Positions 38,101 through 52,039 of a stretch of 64,000 nt of DNA are shown here, piece by piece. Every line of letters begins with the position of its first letter. Within the stretch, counting starts at the first letter, position 1. A model generated the notes under the pieces. The model saw nothing but the letters and a program-made list of their open reading frames with translations, had not been told where the DNA came from and did no database searches. The stretch is from Canna indica (taxonomy: Eukaryota > Streptophyta > Magnoliopsida > Zingiberales > Cannaceae). Made by a program: the position numbers and the translations under genes. The DNA is taken from NCBI GenBank assembly GCA_034359265.1, contig CP136891.1, positions 42,214,001 through 42,278,000 on the forward strand, read 5' to 3'.

Positions 38101-41100
38101 GATGGGAGAAGTTGTTAATCGAGTTATTTTTGACAGACTAATGCAAAGAATTGGAAGATTTTTCGAATAGAATTTTGAACGAAGCCGACTGATTGAACTT
38201 CGGGGTTTCGACTCGAAATGCCCATCAATCTGAGTCCCGAGCGACTCCAGAACATTCACTGTGATGGGAGAAGTTGTTAATCGAGTTATTTTTGACAGAC
38301 TAATGAGAAGAACTACACGCTTTTTCGAACAGAATGCTGAACGAAGCCTACTAATTGAACTTTCGAGTATCGACTCGAAACGACCAGAAATCTGAGTCCC
38401 GGGCGACTCCAGAATATTCACTGTGATGGAAGAAGTTGTTAATCGAGTTATTTTTTACAGACTAATGCAAAGAATTACAAGATTTTTCAAACAGAATCTT
38501 GAACGAAGCCGACTAATTGAACTTCGGGGTATCGGCTCGAAATACCAAGCAATCTGAGTCCCGAGCGACTCCAGAACATTCACTGAGAAGGGAGAAGTTG
38601 TTAATCGAGTTATTTTTGACAGACTAATGAAAAGAACTACATGCTTTTTCGTACAGAATGCTGAACGAAGCCTACTAATTGAACTTTCGAGTATCGACTC
38701 GAAACGACAAGAAATCTGAGTCCCGGGCGACTCCAGAACATTCAATGTGATGGAAGAAGTTGTTAATCGAGGTATTTTTTACAGACTAATGAAAAGAACT
38801 AGACGCTTTTTTGAACAGAATGCTGAACGAAGCCTACTAATTGAACTTTCGAGTATCGACTCGAAACGACCAGAAATCTGAGTCCCGGGCGACTCCAGAA
38901 CATTCACTGTGATGGAAGAAGTTGTTAATCGAGTTATTTTTTACAGTCTAATGCAAAGAATTACAAGATTTTTCAAACAGAATCTTGAACGAAGCCGACT
39001 AATTGAACTTCGGGGTATCGGCTCGAAACGCCCAGCAATATGAGTGCCGAGCGAGTCCAGAACATTCACTGTGATGGGAGAAGTTGTTAATCGAGTTATT
39101 TTTGACAGACTAATGCAAAGAACTACACGCTTTTTCGAACAGAATGCTGAACGAAGCCTACTAATTGAACTTTCGAGTATCGACTCGAAACGACCAGAAA
39201 TCTGAGTCCCGGGCGACTCCAGAACATTCATTATGATGGAAGAAGTTGTTAATCGAGTTATTTTTTACAGACTAATGCAAAGAATTACAAGATTTTTCAA
39301 ACAGAATCTTGAACGAAGCCGACTATTTGAACTTCGGGGTATCGGCTTGAAACGCCCAGCCATCTGAGTCCCGAGCGACTCCAGAACATTCACTGTGATG
39401 GGAGAAGTTGTTAATCGAGTTATTTTTGACAGACTAAGGCATGGAATTGGAAGATTTTGCGAATAGAATCTTTAACGAAGCTGACTGATTGAACTTCGGG
39501 GTATCCGCTCGGAACGCCCAGCAATCTGAGTCCCGAGCGAATCCAGAACATTCACTGTGATGGGAGAAGTTGTTAATCGAGTTATTTTTGACAGACTAAT
39601 GCAAAGAATTGGAAGATTTTTTGATTAGAATCTTGAACGAAGCCGACTGACTGAACTTCGGGAGTTCGGGGTATCCGCTGGAAACGCCCAGCAATCTGAG
39701 TCCCGAGCGACTCCATAACATTCACTGTGATGGGAGAAGTTGTTAATCGAGTTATTTTTCAAAGACTAATGCAAAGAATTACACGCTTTTTCGAACAGAA
39801 TGCTGAACGAAGCCTACTAATTGAACTTTCGAGTATCGATTCGAAACGACCAGAATTCTGAGTCCCGGCGACTCCAGAACATTCACTGTGATGGAAGAAG
39901 TTGTTAATCGAGTTACTTTTTACAGACTAATGAAAAGAATTACAAGATTTTTCAAACAGAATCTTGAACGAAGCCGACTAATTGAACTTCGGGGTATCGG
40001 CTCGAAACGCCCAGCAATATGAGTCCCGAGCGACTCTAGAACATTCACTGAGATGGGAGAAGTTGTTAATCGAGTTATTTTTGACAGACTAATACAAAGA
40101 ATTGGAAGATTTTTCGAATAGAATTTTGAACGAAGCCGACTGATTGAACTTCGGGGTATCGGCTCGAAATGCCAAAGAATCTGAGTCCCGAGCGAGTCCA
40201 GAACATTCACTGTGAATCGAGTTATTTTTGAAAGACTAATGAGAAGAACTACACGCTTTTTCGAACAGAATGCTGAACGAAGCCTACTAATTGAACTTCG
40301 GGGTATCGGCTCGAAACGCCCAGCAATCTGAGTCCCGGGTGACTCCAGAACAATCACTGTGATGGAAGAAGTTGTTAATCGAGTTACTTTTTACAGACTA
40401 ATGCAAAGATTTACAAGATTTTTCAAACAGAATCTTGAACGAAGCCGACTAACTGAACTTCGAGGTATCGGCTCGAAACGCCCAGCAATCTGAGTCCCGA
40501 GCGACTCCAGAACATTCACTGTGATGGGAGAAGTTGTTAATCGAGTTATTTTTGACAGACTAATGAAAAGAACTACACGCTTTTTCGAACAAAATACTGA
40601 ACGAAGCCTACTAATTGAACTTTCGAGTATCGACTCGAAACGACCAGAAATTTGAGTCCCGGACGACTCCAGAACATTCAATGTGATGGAAGAAGTTGTT
40701 AATCGAGTTATTTTTTACAGACTAATTCAAAGAATTACAAGATTTTTCAAACAGAATCTTGAACGAAGCCGACAAATTGAACTTCGGGGTATCGGCTCGA
40801 AACGCCCAGCAATCTGAGTCCCGAGCGACTCCAGAACATTCACTGAGATGGGAGAAGTTGTTAATCGAGTTATTTTTGACAGACTAATGCAAAGAATTGG
40901 AAGATTTTTCGAATAGAATTTTGAACGAAGCCGACTGATTGAACTTCGGGGTTTCGACTCGAAATGCCCATCAATCTGAGTCCCGAGCGACTCCAGAACA
41001 TTCACTGTGATGGGAGAAGTTGTTAATCGAGTTATTTTTGACAGACTAATGAGAAGAACTACACGCTTTTTCGAACAGAATGCTGAACGAAGCCTACTTA

Positions 41101-44100
41101 TTGAACTTTCGAGTATCGACTCGAAACGACCAGAAATCTGAGTCCCGGGCGACTCCAGAACATTCACTGTGATGGAAGAAGTTGTTAATCGAGTTATTTT
41201 TTACAGACTAATGCAAAGAATTACAAGATTTTTCAAACAGAATCTAGAACGAAGCCGACTAATTGAACTTCGGGGTATCGGCTCGAAACGCCCAGCAATC
41301 TGAGTCCCGTGCGACTCCAGAACATTCCCTGAGAAGGGAGAAGTTGTTAATCGAGTTATTTTTGACAAACTAATGAAAAGAACTACATGCTTTTTCGAAC
41401 AGAATGCTGAACGAAGCCTACTAATTGAACTTTCGAGTATCAACTCGAAACGACCAGAAATCTGAGTCCCGGGCGACTCTAGAACATTCAATGTGATGGA
41501 AGAAGTTGTTAAACGAGTTATTTTTTACAGACTAATGAAAAGAACTACACGCTTTTTCAAACAGAATCTTGAACGAAGCCGACTAATTGAACTTCGGGGT
41601 ATCGGCTCGAAACGCCCAGCAATCTGAGTCCCGGGCGACTCCAGAACATTCACTGTGATGGAAGAAGTTGTTAATCGAGTTATTTTTGACAGACTAATGC
41701 AAAGAATTGGAAGATTTTTCGAATAAAATTTTGAACGAAGCCGACTGATTGAACTTCGGGGTATCGACTCGAAATGCCCATCAATCTGAGTCCCGAGCGA
41801 CTCCAGAACATTCACTGTGATGGGAGAAGTTGTTAATCGAGTTATTTTTGACAGACTAATGAGAAGAACTACACGCTTTTTCGAACAGAATGCTGAACGA
41901 AGCCTACTAATTGAACTTTCGAGTATCGACTTGAAACGACCAGAAATCTGAGTCCCGGGCGACTCCAGAACATTCACTGTGATGGAAGAAGTTGTTAATC
42001 GAGTTATTTTTTACAGACTAATGCAAAGAATTACAAGATTTTTCAAACAGAATCTTGAACGAAGCCGACTAATTGAACTTCGGGGTATCGGCTCGAAACA
42101 CCCAGCAATCTGAGTCCCGAGCGACTCCAGAACATTCACTGAGAAGGGAGAAGTTGTTAATCGAGTTATTTTTGACAGACTAATGAAAAGAACTACATGC
42201 TTTTTCGAACAGAATGCTGAACGAAGCCTACTAATTGAACTTTCGAGTATCAACTCGAAACGACCAGAAATCTGAGTCCCGGGCGACTCCAGAACATTCA
42301 ATGTGATGGAAGAAGTTGTTAATCGAGTTATTTTTTACAGACTAATGAAAAGAACTACACGCTTTTTCAAACAGAATCTTGAACGAAGCCGACTAATTGA
42401 ACTTCGGGGTATCGGCTTGAAACGCCCAGCAATCTGAGTCCCGGGCGACTCCAGAACATTCACTGTGATGGAAGAAGTTGTTAATCGAGTTATTTTTGAC
42501 AGACTAATGCAAAGAATTAGAAGATTTTTCGAATAGAATTTTGAACGAAGCCGACTGATTGAACTTCTGGGTATCGGCTCGAAATGCCCAACAATCTGAG
42601 TCCCGAGCGACTCCAGAACATTCACTGTGATGGGAGAAGTTGTTAATCGAGTTATTTTTGAAAGACTATTGAGAAGAACTACACAATTTTTCGAACAGAA
42701 TGCTGAACGAAGCCTACTAATTGAACTTCGGGGTATCGGCTCGAAACGCCCAGCAATCTGAGTCCAGGGCGACTCCAGAACATTCACTATGATGGAAGAA
42801 GTTGTTAATCGAGTTACTTTTTACAGACTAATGCAAAGATTTACAAGATTTTTCAAACAGAATCTTGAACGAAGCCGACTAACTGAACTTCGGGGTATCG
42901 GCTCGAAACGCCCAGCAATCTGAGTCCCGAGCGACTCCAGAACATTCACTGTGATGGGAGAAGTTGTTAATCGAGTTATTTTTGACAGACTAATGAAAAG
43001 AACTACACGCTTTTTCGAACAAAATACTGAACGAAGCCTACTAATTGAACTTTCGAGTATCGACTCGAAACGACAAGAAATCTGAGTCCCTGGCGACTCC
43101 AGAACATTCACTGTGATGGAAGAAGTTGTTTATCGAGTTATTTTTTACAGACTAATGCAAAGAATTACAAGATTTTTCAAACAGAATCTTGAACGAAGCC
43201 GACTAATTGAACTTCGGGGTATCGGCTCGAAACGCCCAGCAATCTGAGTCCCGAGCGACTCCAGAACATTCACTGAGATGGGAGAAGTTGTTAATCGAGT
43301 TATTTTTGACAGACTAATGCAAAGAATTGGAAGATTTTTCGAATAGAATTTTGAACGAAGCCGACTGATTTAACTTCGGGGTATCGGCTCGAAATACCCA
43401 ACAATCTGAGTCCCGAGCGACTCCAGAACATTCCCTGTGATGGGAGAAGTTGTTAATCGAGTTATTTTTGAAAGACTAATGAGAAGAACTACACGCTTTT
43501 TCGAACAGAATGCTGAACGAAGCCTACTAATTGAACTTCGGGGTATCGGCTCGAAACGCCCAGCAATCTGAGTCCCGGGCGACTCCAGAACATTCACTGT
43601 GATGGAAGAAGTTGTTAATCGAGTTATTTTTGACAGACTAATGCAAAGAATTGGAAGATTTTTCGAATAGAATTTTGAACGAAGCCGACTGATTGAACTT
43701 CGGGGTATCGGCTCGAAATGCCCAACAATCTGAGTCCCGAGCGACTCCAGAACATTCACTGTGATGGGAGAAGTTGTTAATCGAGTTATTTTTGAAAGAC
43801 TAATGAGAAGAACTACACTCTTTTTCGAACAGAATGCTGAACGAAGCCTACTAATTGAACTTCGGGGTATCGGCTCGAAACGCCCAGCAATCTGAGTCCC
43901 GGGCGACTCCAGAACATTCACTGTGATGGAAGAAGTTGTTAATCGAGTTACTTTTTACAGACTAATGCAAAGAATTACAAGATTTTTCAAACAGAATCTT
44001 GAACGAAGCCGACTAATTGAACTTCGGGGTATCGGCTCGAAATACCAAGCAATCTGAGTCCCGAGCGACTCCAGAACATTCACTGAGAAGGGAGAAGTTG

Positions 44101-47100
44101 TTAATCGAGTTATTTTTGACAGACTAATGAAAAGAACTACATGCTTTTTCGTACAGAATGCTGAACGAAGCCTACTAATTGAACTTTCGAGTATCGACTC
44201 GAAACGACAAGAAATCTGAGTCCCGGGCGACTCCAGAACATTCAATGTGATGGAAGAAGTTGTTAATCGAGTTATTTTTTACAGACTAATGAAAAGAACT
44301 AGACGCTTTTTTGAACAGAATGCTGAACGAAGCCTACTAATTGAACTTTCGAGTATCGACTCGAAACGACCAGAAATCTGAGTCCCGGGCGACTCCAGAA
44401 CATTCACTGTGATGGAAGAAGTTGTTAATCGAGTTATTTTTTACAGTCTAATGCAAAGAATTACAAGATTTTTCAAACAGAATCTTGAACGAAGCCGACT
44501 AATTGAACTTCGGGGTATCGGCTCGAAACGCCCAGCAATATGAGTGCCGAGCGAGTCCAGAACATTCACTGTGATGGGAGAAGTTGTTAATCGAGTTATT
44601 TTTGACAGACTAATGCAAAGAACTACACGCTTTTTCGAACAGAATGCTGAACGAAGCCTACTAATTGAACTTTCGAGTATCGACTCGAAATGACCAGAAA
44701 TCTGAGTCCCGGGCGACTCCAGAACATTCATTATGATGGAAGAAGTTGTTAATCGAGTTATTTTTTACAGACTAATGCAAAGAATTACAAGATTTTTCAA
44801 ACAGAATCTTGAACGAAGCCGACTATTTGAACTTCGGGGTATCGGCTTGAAACGCCCAGCCATCTGAGTCCCGAGCGACTCCAGAACATTCACTGTGATG
44901 GGAGAAGTTGTTAATCGAGTTATTTTTGACAGACTAAGGCAAGGAATTGGAAGATTTTGCGAATAGAATCTTTAACGAAGCTGACTGATTGAACTTCGGG
45001 GTATCCGCTCGGAACGCCCAGCAATCTGAGTCCCGAGCGAATCCAGAACATTCACTGTGATGGGAGAAGTTGTTAATCGAGTTATTTTTGACAGACTAAT
45101 GCAAAGAATTGGAAGATTTTTCGAATAGAATTTTGAACGAAGCCGACTGATTGAACTTCGGGGTTTCGACTCGAAATGCCCATCAATCTGAGTCCCGAGC
45201 GACTCCAGAACATTCACTGTGATGGGAGAAGTTGTTAATCGAGTTATTTTTGACAGACTAATGAGAAGAACTACACGCTTTTTCGAACAGAATGCTGAAC
45301 GAAGCCTACTAATTGAACTTTCGAGTATCGACTCGAAACGACCAGAAATCTGAGTCCCGGGCGACTCCAGAATATTCACTGTGATGGAAGAAGTTGTTAA
45401 TCGAGTTATTTTTTACAGACTAATGCAAAGAATTACAAGATTTTTCAAACAGAATCTTGAACGAAGCCGACTAATTGAACTTCGGGGTATCGGCTCGAAA
45501 TACCAAGCAATCTGAGTCCCGAGCGACTCCAGAACATTCACTGAGAAGGGAGAAGTTGTTAATCGAGTTATTTTTGACAGACTAATGAAAAGAACTACAT
45601 GCTTTTTCGTACAGAATGCTGAACGAAGCCTACTAATTGAACTTTCGAGTATCGACTCGAAACGACAAGAAATCTGAGTCCCGGGCGACTCCAGAACATT
45701 CAATGTGATGGAAGAAGTTGTTAATCGAGGTATTTTTTACAGACTAATGAAAAGAACTAGACGCTTTTTTGAACAGAATGCTGAACGAAGCCTACTAATT
45801 GAACTTTCGAGTATCGACTCGAAACGACCAGAAATCTGAGTCCCGGGCGACTCCAGAACATTCACTGTGATGGAAGAAGTTGTTAATCGAGTTATTTTTT
45901 ACAGTCTAATGCAAAGAATTACAAGATTTTTCAAACAGAATCTTGAACGAAGCCGACTAATTGAACTTCGGGGTATCGGCTCGAAACGCCCAGCAATATG
46001 AGTGCCGAGCGAGTCCAGAACATTCACTGTGATGGGAGAAGTTGTTAATCGAGTTATTTTTGACAGACTAATGCAAAGAACTACACGCTTTTTCGAACAG
46101 AATGCTGAACGAAGCCTACTAATTGAACTTTCGAGTATCGACTCGAAACGACCAGAAATCTGAGTCCCGGGCGACTCCAGAACATTCATTATGATGGAAG
46201 AAGTTGTTAATCGAGTTATTTTTTACAGACTAATGCAAAGAATTACAAGATTTTTCAAACAGAATCTTGAACGAAGCCGACTATTTGAACTTCGGGGTAT
46301 CGGCTTGAAACGCCCAGCCATCTGAGTCCCGAGCGACTCCAGAACATTCACTGTGATGGGAGAAGTTGTTAATCGAGTTATTTTTGACAGACTAAGGCAT
46401 GGAATTGGAAGATTTTGCGAATAGAATCTTTAACGAAGCTGACTGATTGAACTTCGGGGTATCCGCTCGGAACGCCCAGCAATCTGAGTCCCGAGCGAAT
46501 CCAGAACATTCACTGTGATGGGAGAAGTTGTTAATCGAGTTATTTTTGACAGACTAATGCAAAGAATTGGAAGATTTTTTGATTAGAATCTTGAACGAAG
46601 CCGACTGACTGAACTTCGGGAGTTCGGGGTATCCGCTGGAAACGCCCAGCAATCTGAGTCCCGAGCGACTCCATAACATTCACTGTGATGGGAGAAGTTG
46701 TTAATCGAGTTATTTTTCAAAGACTAATGCAAAGAATTACACGCTTTTTCGAACAGAATGCTGAACGAAGCCTACTAATTGAACTTTCGAGTATCGATTC
46801 GAAACGACCAGAATTCTGAGTCCCGGCGACTCCAGAACATTCACTGTGATGGAAGAAGTTGTTAATCGAGTTACTTTTTACAGACTAATGAAAAGAATTA
46901 CAAGATTTTTCAAACAGAATCTTGAACGAAGCCGACTAATTGAACTTCGGGGTATCGGCTCGAAACGCCCAGCAATATGAGTCCCGAGCGACTCTAGAAC
47001 ATTCACTGAGATGGGAGAAGTTGTTAATCGAGTTATTTTTGACAGACTAATACAAAGAATTGGAAGATTTTTCGAATAGAATTTTGAACGAAGCCGACTG

Positions 47101-50100
47101 ATTGAACTTCGGGGTATCGGCTCGAAATGCCAAAGAATCTGAGTCCCGAGCGAGTCCAGAACATTCACTGTGAATCGAGTTATTTTTGAAAGACTAATGA
47201 GAAGAACTACACGCTTTTTCGAACAGAATGCTGAACGAAGCCTACTAATTGAACTTCGGGGTATCGGCTCGAAACGCCCAGCAATCTGAGTCCCGGGTGA
47301 CTCCAGAACAATCACTGTGATGGAAGAAGTTGTTAATCGAGTTACTTTTTACAGACTAATGCAAAGATTTACAAGATTTTTCAAACAGAATCTTGAACGA
47401 AGCCGACTAACTGAACTTCGGGGTATCGGCTCGAAACGCCCAGCAATCTGAGTCCCGAGCGACTCCAGAACATTCACTGTGATGGGAGAAGTTGTTAATC
47501 GAGTTATTTTTGACAGACTAATGAAAAGAACTACACGCTTTTTCGAACAAAATACTGAACGAAGCCTACTAATTGAACTTTCGAGTATCGACTCGAAACG
47601 ACCAGAAATTTGAGTCCCGGACGACTCCAGAACATTCAATGTGATGGAAGAAGTTGTTAATCGAGTTATTTTTTACAGACTAATTCAAAGAATTACAAGA
47701 TTTTTCAAACAGAATCTTGAACGAAGCCGACAAATTGAACTTCGGGGTATCGGCTCGAAACGCCCAGCAATCTGAGTCCCGAGCGACTCCAGAACATTCA
47801 CTGAGATGGGAGAAGTTGTTAATCGAGTTATTTTTGACAGACTAATGCAAAGAATTGGAAGATTTTTCGAATAGAATTTTGAACGAAGCCGACTGATTGA
47901 ACTTCGGGGTTTCGACTCGAAATGCCCATCAATCTGAGTCCCGAGCGACTCCAGAACATTCACTGTGATGGGAGAAGTTGTTAATCGAGTTATTTTTGAC
48001 AGACTAATGAGAAGAACTACACGCTTTTTCTAACAGAATGCTGAACGAAGCCTACTTATTGAACTTTCGAGTATCGACTCGAAACGACCAGAAATCTGAG
48101 TCCCGGGCGACTCCAGAACATTCACTGTGATGGAAGAAGTTGTTAATCGAGTTATTTTTTACAGACTAATGCAAAGAATTACAAGATTTTTCAAACAGAA
48201 TCTAGAACGAAGCCGACTAATTGAACTTCGGGGTATCGGCTCGAAACGCCCAGCAATCTGAGTCCCGTGCGACTCCAGAACATTCCCTGAGAAGGGAGAA
48301 GTTGTTAATCGAGTTATTTTTGACAGACTAATGAAAAGAACTACATGCTTTTTCGAACAGAATGCTGAACGAAGCCTACTAATTGAACTTTCGAGTATCA
48401 ACTCGAAACGACCAGAAATCTGAGTCCCGGGCGACTCTAGAACATTCAATGTGATGGAAGAAGTTGTTAAACGAGTTATTTTTTACAGACTAATGAAAAG
48501 AACTACACGCTTTTTCAAACAGAATCTTGAACGAAGCCGACTAATTGAACTTCGGGGTATCGGCTCGAAACGCCCAGCAATCTGAGTCCCGGGCGACTCC
48601 AGAACATTCACTGTGATGGAAGAAGTTGTTAATCGAGTTATTTTTGACAGACTAATGCAAAGAATTGGAAGATTTTTCGAATAAAATTTTGAACGAAGCC
48701 GACGGATTGAACTTCGGGGTATCGACTCGAAATGCCCATCAATCTGAGTCCCGAGCGACTCCAGAACATTCACTGTGATGGGAGAAGTTGTTAATCGAGT
48801 TATTTTTGACAGACTAATGAGAAGAACTACACGCTTTTTTGAACAGAATGCTGAACGAAGCCTACTAATTGAACTTTCGAGTATCGACTCGAAACGACCA
48901 GAAATCTGAGTCCCGGGCGACTCCAGAACATTCACTGTGATGGAAGAAGTTGTTAATCGAGTTATTTTTTACAGACTAATGCAAAGAATTACAAGATTTT
49001 TCAAACAGAATCTTGAACGAAGCCGACTAATTGAACTTCGGGGTATCGGCTCGAAACACCCAGCAATCTGAGTCCCGAGCGACTCCAGAACATTCACTGA
49101 GAAGGGAGAAGTTGTTAATCGAGTTATTTTTGACAGACTAATGAAAAGAACTACATGCTTTTTCGAACAGAATGCTGAACGAAGCCTACTAATTGAACTT
49201 TCGAGTATCAACTCGAAACGACCAGAAATCTGAGTCCCGGGCGACTCCAGAACATTCAATGTGATGGAAGAAGTTGTTAATCGAGTTATTTTTTACAGAC
49301 TAATGAAAAGAACTACACGCTTTTTCAAACAGAATCTTGAACGAAGCCGACTAATTGAACTTCGGGGTATCGGCTTGAAACGCCCAGCAATCTGAGTCCC
49401 GGGCGACTCCAGAACATTCACTGTGATGGAAGAAGTTGTTAATCGAGTTATTTTTGACAGACTAATGCAAAGAATTAGAAGATTTTTCGAATAGAATTTT
49501 GAACGAAGCCGACTGATTGAACTTCTGGGTATCGGCTCGAAATGCCCAACAATCTGAGTCCCGAGCGACTCCAGAACATTCACTGTGATGGGAGAAGTTG
49601 TTAATCGAGTTATTTTTGAAAGACTATTGAGAAGAACTACACAATTTTTCGAACAGAATGCTGAACGAAGCCTACTAATTGAACTTCGGGGTATCGGCTC
49701 GAAACGCCCAGCAATCTGAGTCCAGGGCGACTCCAGAACATTCACTATGATGGAAGAAGTTGTTAATCGAGTTACTTTTTACAGACTAATGCAAAGATTT
49801 ACAAGATTTTTCAAACAGAATCTTGAACGAAGCCGACTAACTGAACTTCGGGGTATCGGCTCGAAACGCCCAGCAATCTGAGTCCCGAGCGACTCCAGAA
49901 CATTCACTGTGATGGGAGAAGTTGTTAATCGAGTTATTTTTGACAGACTAATGAAAAGAACTACACGCTTTTTCGAACAAAATACTGAACGAAGCCTACT
50001 AATTGAACTTTCGAGTATCGACTCGAAACGACAAGAAATCTGAGTCCCTGGCGACTCCAGAACATTCACTGTGATGGAAGAAGTTGTTTATCGAGTTATT

Positions 50101-51403
50101 TTTTACAGACTAATGCAAAGAATTACAAGATTTTTCAAACAGAATCTTGAACGAAGCCGACTAATTGAACTTCGGGGTATCGGCTCGAAACGCCCAGCAA
50201 TCTGAGTCCCGAGCGACTCCAGAACATTCACTGAGATGGGAGAAGTTGTTAATCGAGTTATTTTTGACAGACTAATGCAAAGAATTGGAAGATTTTTCGA
50301 ATAGAATTTTGAACGAAGCCGACTGATTGAACTTCGGGGTATCGGCTCGAAATACCCAACAATCTGAGTCCCGAGCGACTCCAGAACATTCCCTGTGATG
50401 GGAGAAGTTGTTAATCGAGTTATTTTTGAAAGACTAATGAGAAGAACTACACGCTTTTTCGAACAGAATGCTGAACGAAGCCTACTAATTGAACTTCGGG
50501 GTATCGGCTCGAAACGCCCAGCAATCTGAGTCCCGGGCGACTCCAGAACATTCACTGTGATGGAAGAAGTTGTTAATCGAGTTATTTTTGACAGACTAAT
50601 GCAAAGAATTGGAAGATTTTTCGAATAGAATTTTGAACGAAGCCGACTGATTGAACTTCGGGGTATCGGCTCGAAATGCCCAACAATCTGAGTCCCGAGC
50701 GACTCCAGAACATTCACTGTGATGGGAGAAGTTGTTAATCGAGTTATTTTTGAAAGACTAATGAGAAGAACTACACTCTTTTTCGAACAGAATGCTGAAC
50801 GAAGCCTACTAATTGAACTTCGGGGTATCGGCTCGAAACGCCCAGCAATCTGAGTCCCGGGCGACTCCAGAACATTCACTGTGATGGAAGAAGTTGTTAA
50901 TCGAGTTACTTTTTACAGACTAATGCAAAGAATTACAAGATTTTTCAAACAGAATCTTGAACGAAGCCGACTAATTGAACTTCGGGGTATCGGCTCGAAA
51001 TACCAAGCAATCTGAGTCCCGAGCGACTCCAGAACATTCACTGAGAAGGGAGAAGTTGTTAATCGAGTTATTTTTGACAGACTAATGAAAAGAACTACAT
51101 GCTTTTTCGTACAGAATGCTGAACGAAGCCTACTAATTGAACTTTCGAGTATCGACTCGAAACGACAAGAAATCTGAGTCCCGGGCGACTCCAGAACATT
51201 CAATGTGATGGAAGAAGTTGTTAATCGAGTTATTTTTTACAGACTAATGAAAAGAACTAGACGCTTTTTTGAACAGAATGCTGAACGAAGCCTACTAATT
51301 GAACTTTCGAGTATCGACTCGAAACGACCAGAAATCTGAGTCCCGGGCGACTCCAGAACATTCACTGTGATGGAAGAAGTTGTTAATCGAGTTATTTTTT
51401 ACA
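35145..51403. repeat. HOR domain III: about 2.3 copies of a 6,958-bp 43-mer
   Basis: The order of variant monomers repeats with a 6,958-bp period (43 x 162, plus 8, minus 16), starting near 35145, 42103 and 49061. The indel monomers recur on that period: the 8-bp insertion at about 39661 and 46619, TCTAGA at 40035 and 46993, and the 15-bp deletion at about 40214 and 47172. Copies are nearly identical. Private changes in copy 2 include GATTTAACTTC at about 43367 and TTTCTAACAG at about 48028. The third copy is lost at about 51404. The part from about 38940 to 40700 resembles HOR I, so an older HOR has been captured inside this larger unit. Confidence 0.92.
36990..39440. repeat. Nested 1,458-bp 9-mer duplication inside HOR III
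   Basis: Bases from about 36990 to 37982 match 38448 to 39440 at an offset of exactly 9 x 162 bp. Shared variants include GAAATACCAAGCAATC (37081, 38539), TTTTTCGTACAG (37188, 38646) and AACTAGACGCTTTTTTG (37339, 38797). One copy has TCGAGTTATTTTTTAC where the other has TCGAGGTATTTTTTAC (38768). The match ends where GCAAGG (37981) differs from GCATGG (39439). The same nested duplication is seen one period later, at about 43948-46398. Confidence 0.87.
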
Positions 51404-52039
51404 GACTAATGCAAAGAATTACAAGATTTTTCAAACAGAATCTTGAACGAAGCCGACTAATTGAACTTCGGGGTATCGGCTCGAAACACCCAGCAATCTG
51501 AGTCCCGAGCGACTCCAGAACATTCACTGAGAAGGGAGAAGTTGTTAATCGAGTTATTTTTGACAGACTAATGAAAAGAACTACATGCTTTTTCGAACAG
51601 AATGCTGAACGAAGCCTACTAATTGAACTTTCGAGTATCAACTCGAAACGACCAGAAATCTGAGTCCCGGGCGACTCCAGAATATTCACTGTGATGGAAG
51701 AAGTTGTTAATCGAGTTATTTTTGACAGACTAATGCAAAGAATTGGAAGATTTTTCGAATAGAATTTTGAACGAAGCCGACTGATTGAACTTCGGGGTTT
51801 CGACTCGAAATGCCCATCAATCTGAGTCCCGAGCGACTCCAGAACATTCACTGTGATGGGAGAAGTTGTTAATCGAGTTATTTTTGACAGACTAATGAGA
51901 AGAACTACACGCTTTTTCGAACAGAATGCTGAACGAAGCCTACTAATTGAACTTTCGAGTATCGACTCGAAACGACCAGAAATCTGAGTCCCGGGCGACT
52001 CCAGAATATTCACTGTGATGGAAGAAGTTGTTAATCGAG
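51404..52039. repeat. Junction module between HOR III and HOR IV
   Basis: Here HOR III stops being followed: GTCTAATGC at the equivalent place becomes GACTAATGC, then the variant GAAACACCCAGC appears. A join marked by GACTCCAGAATATTCACTG (about 51675) leads into a C-type monomer with GGGTTTCGACTCG. The same module, with the same join, is found at about 63392-64000, 11,988 bp (74 x 162) to the right. Confidence 0.8.
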
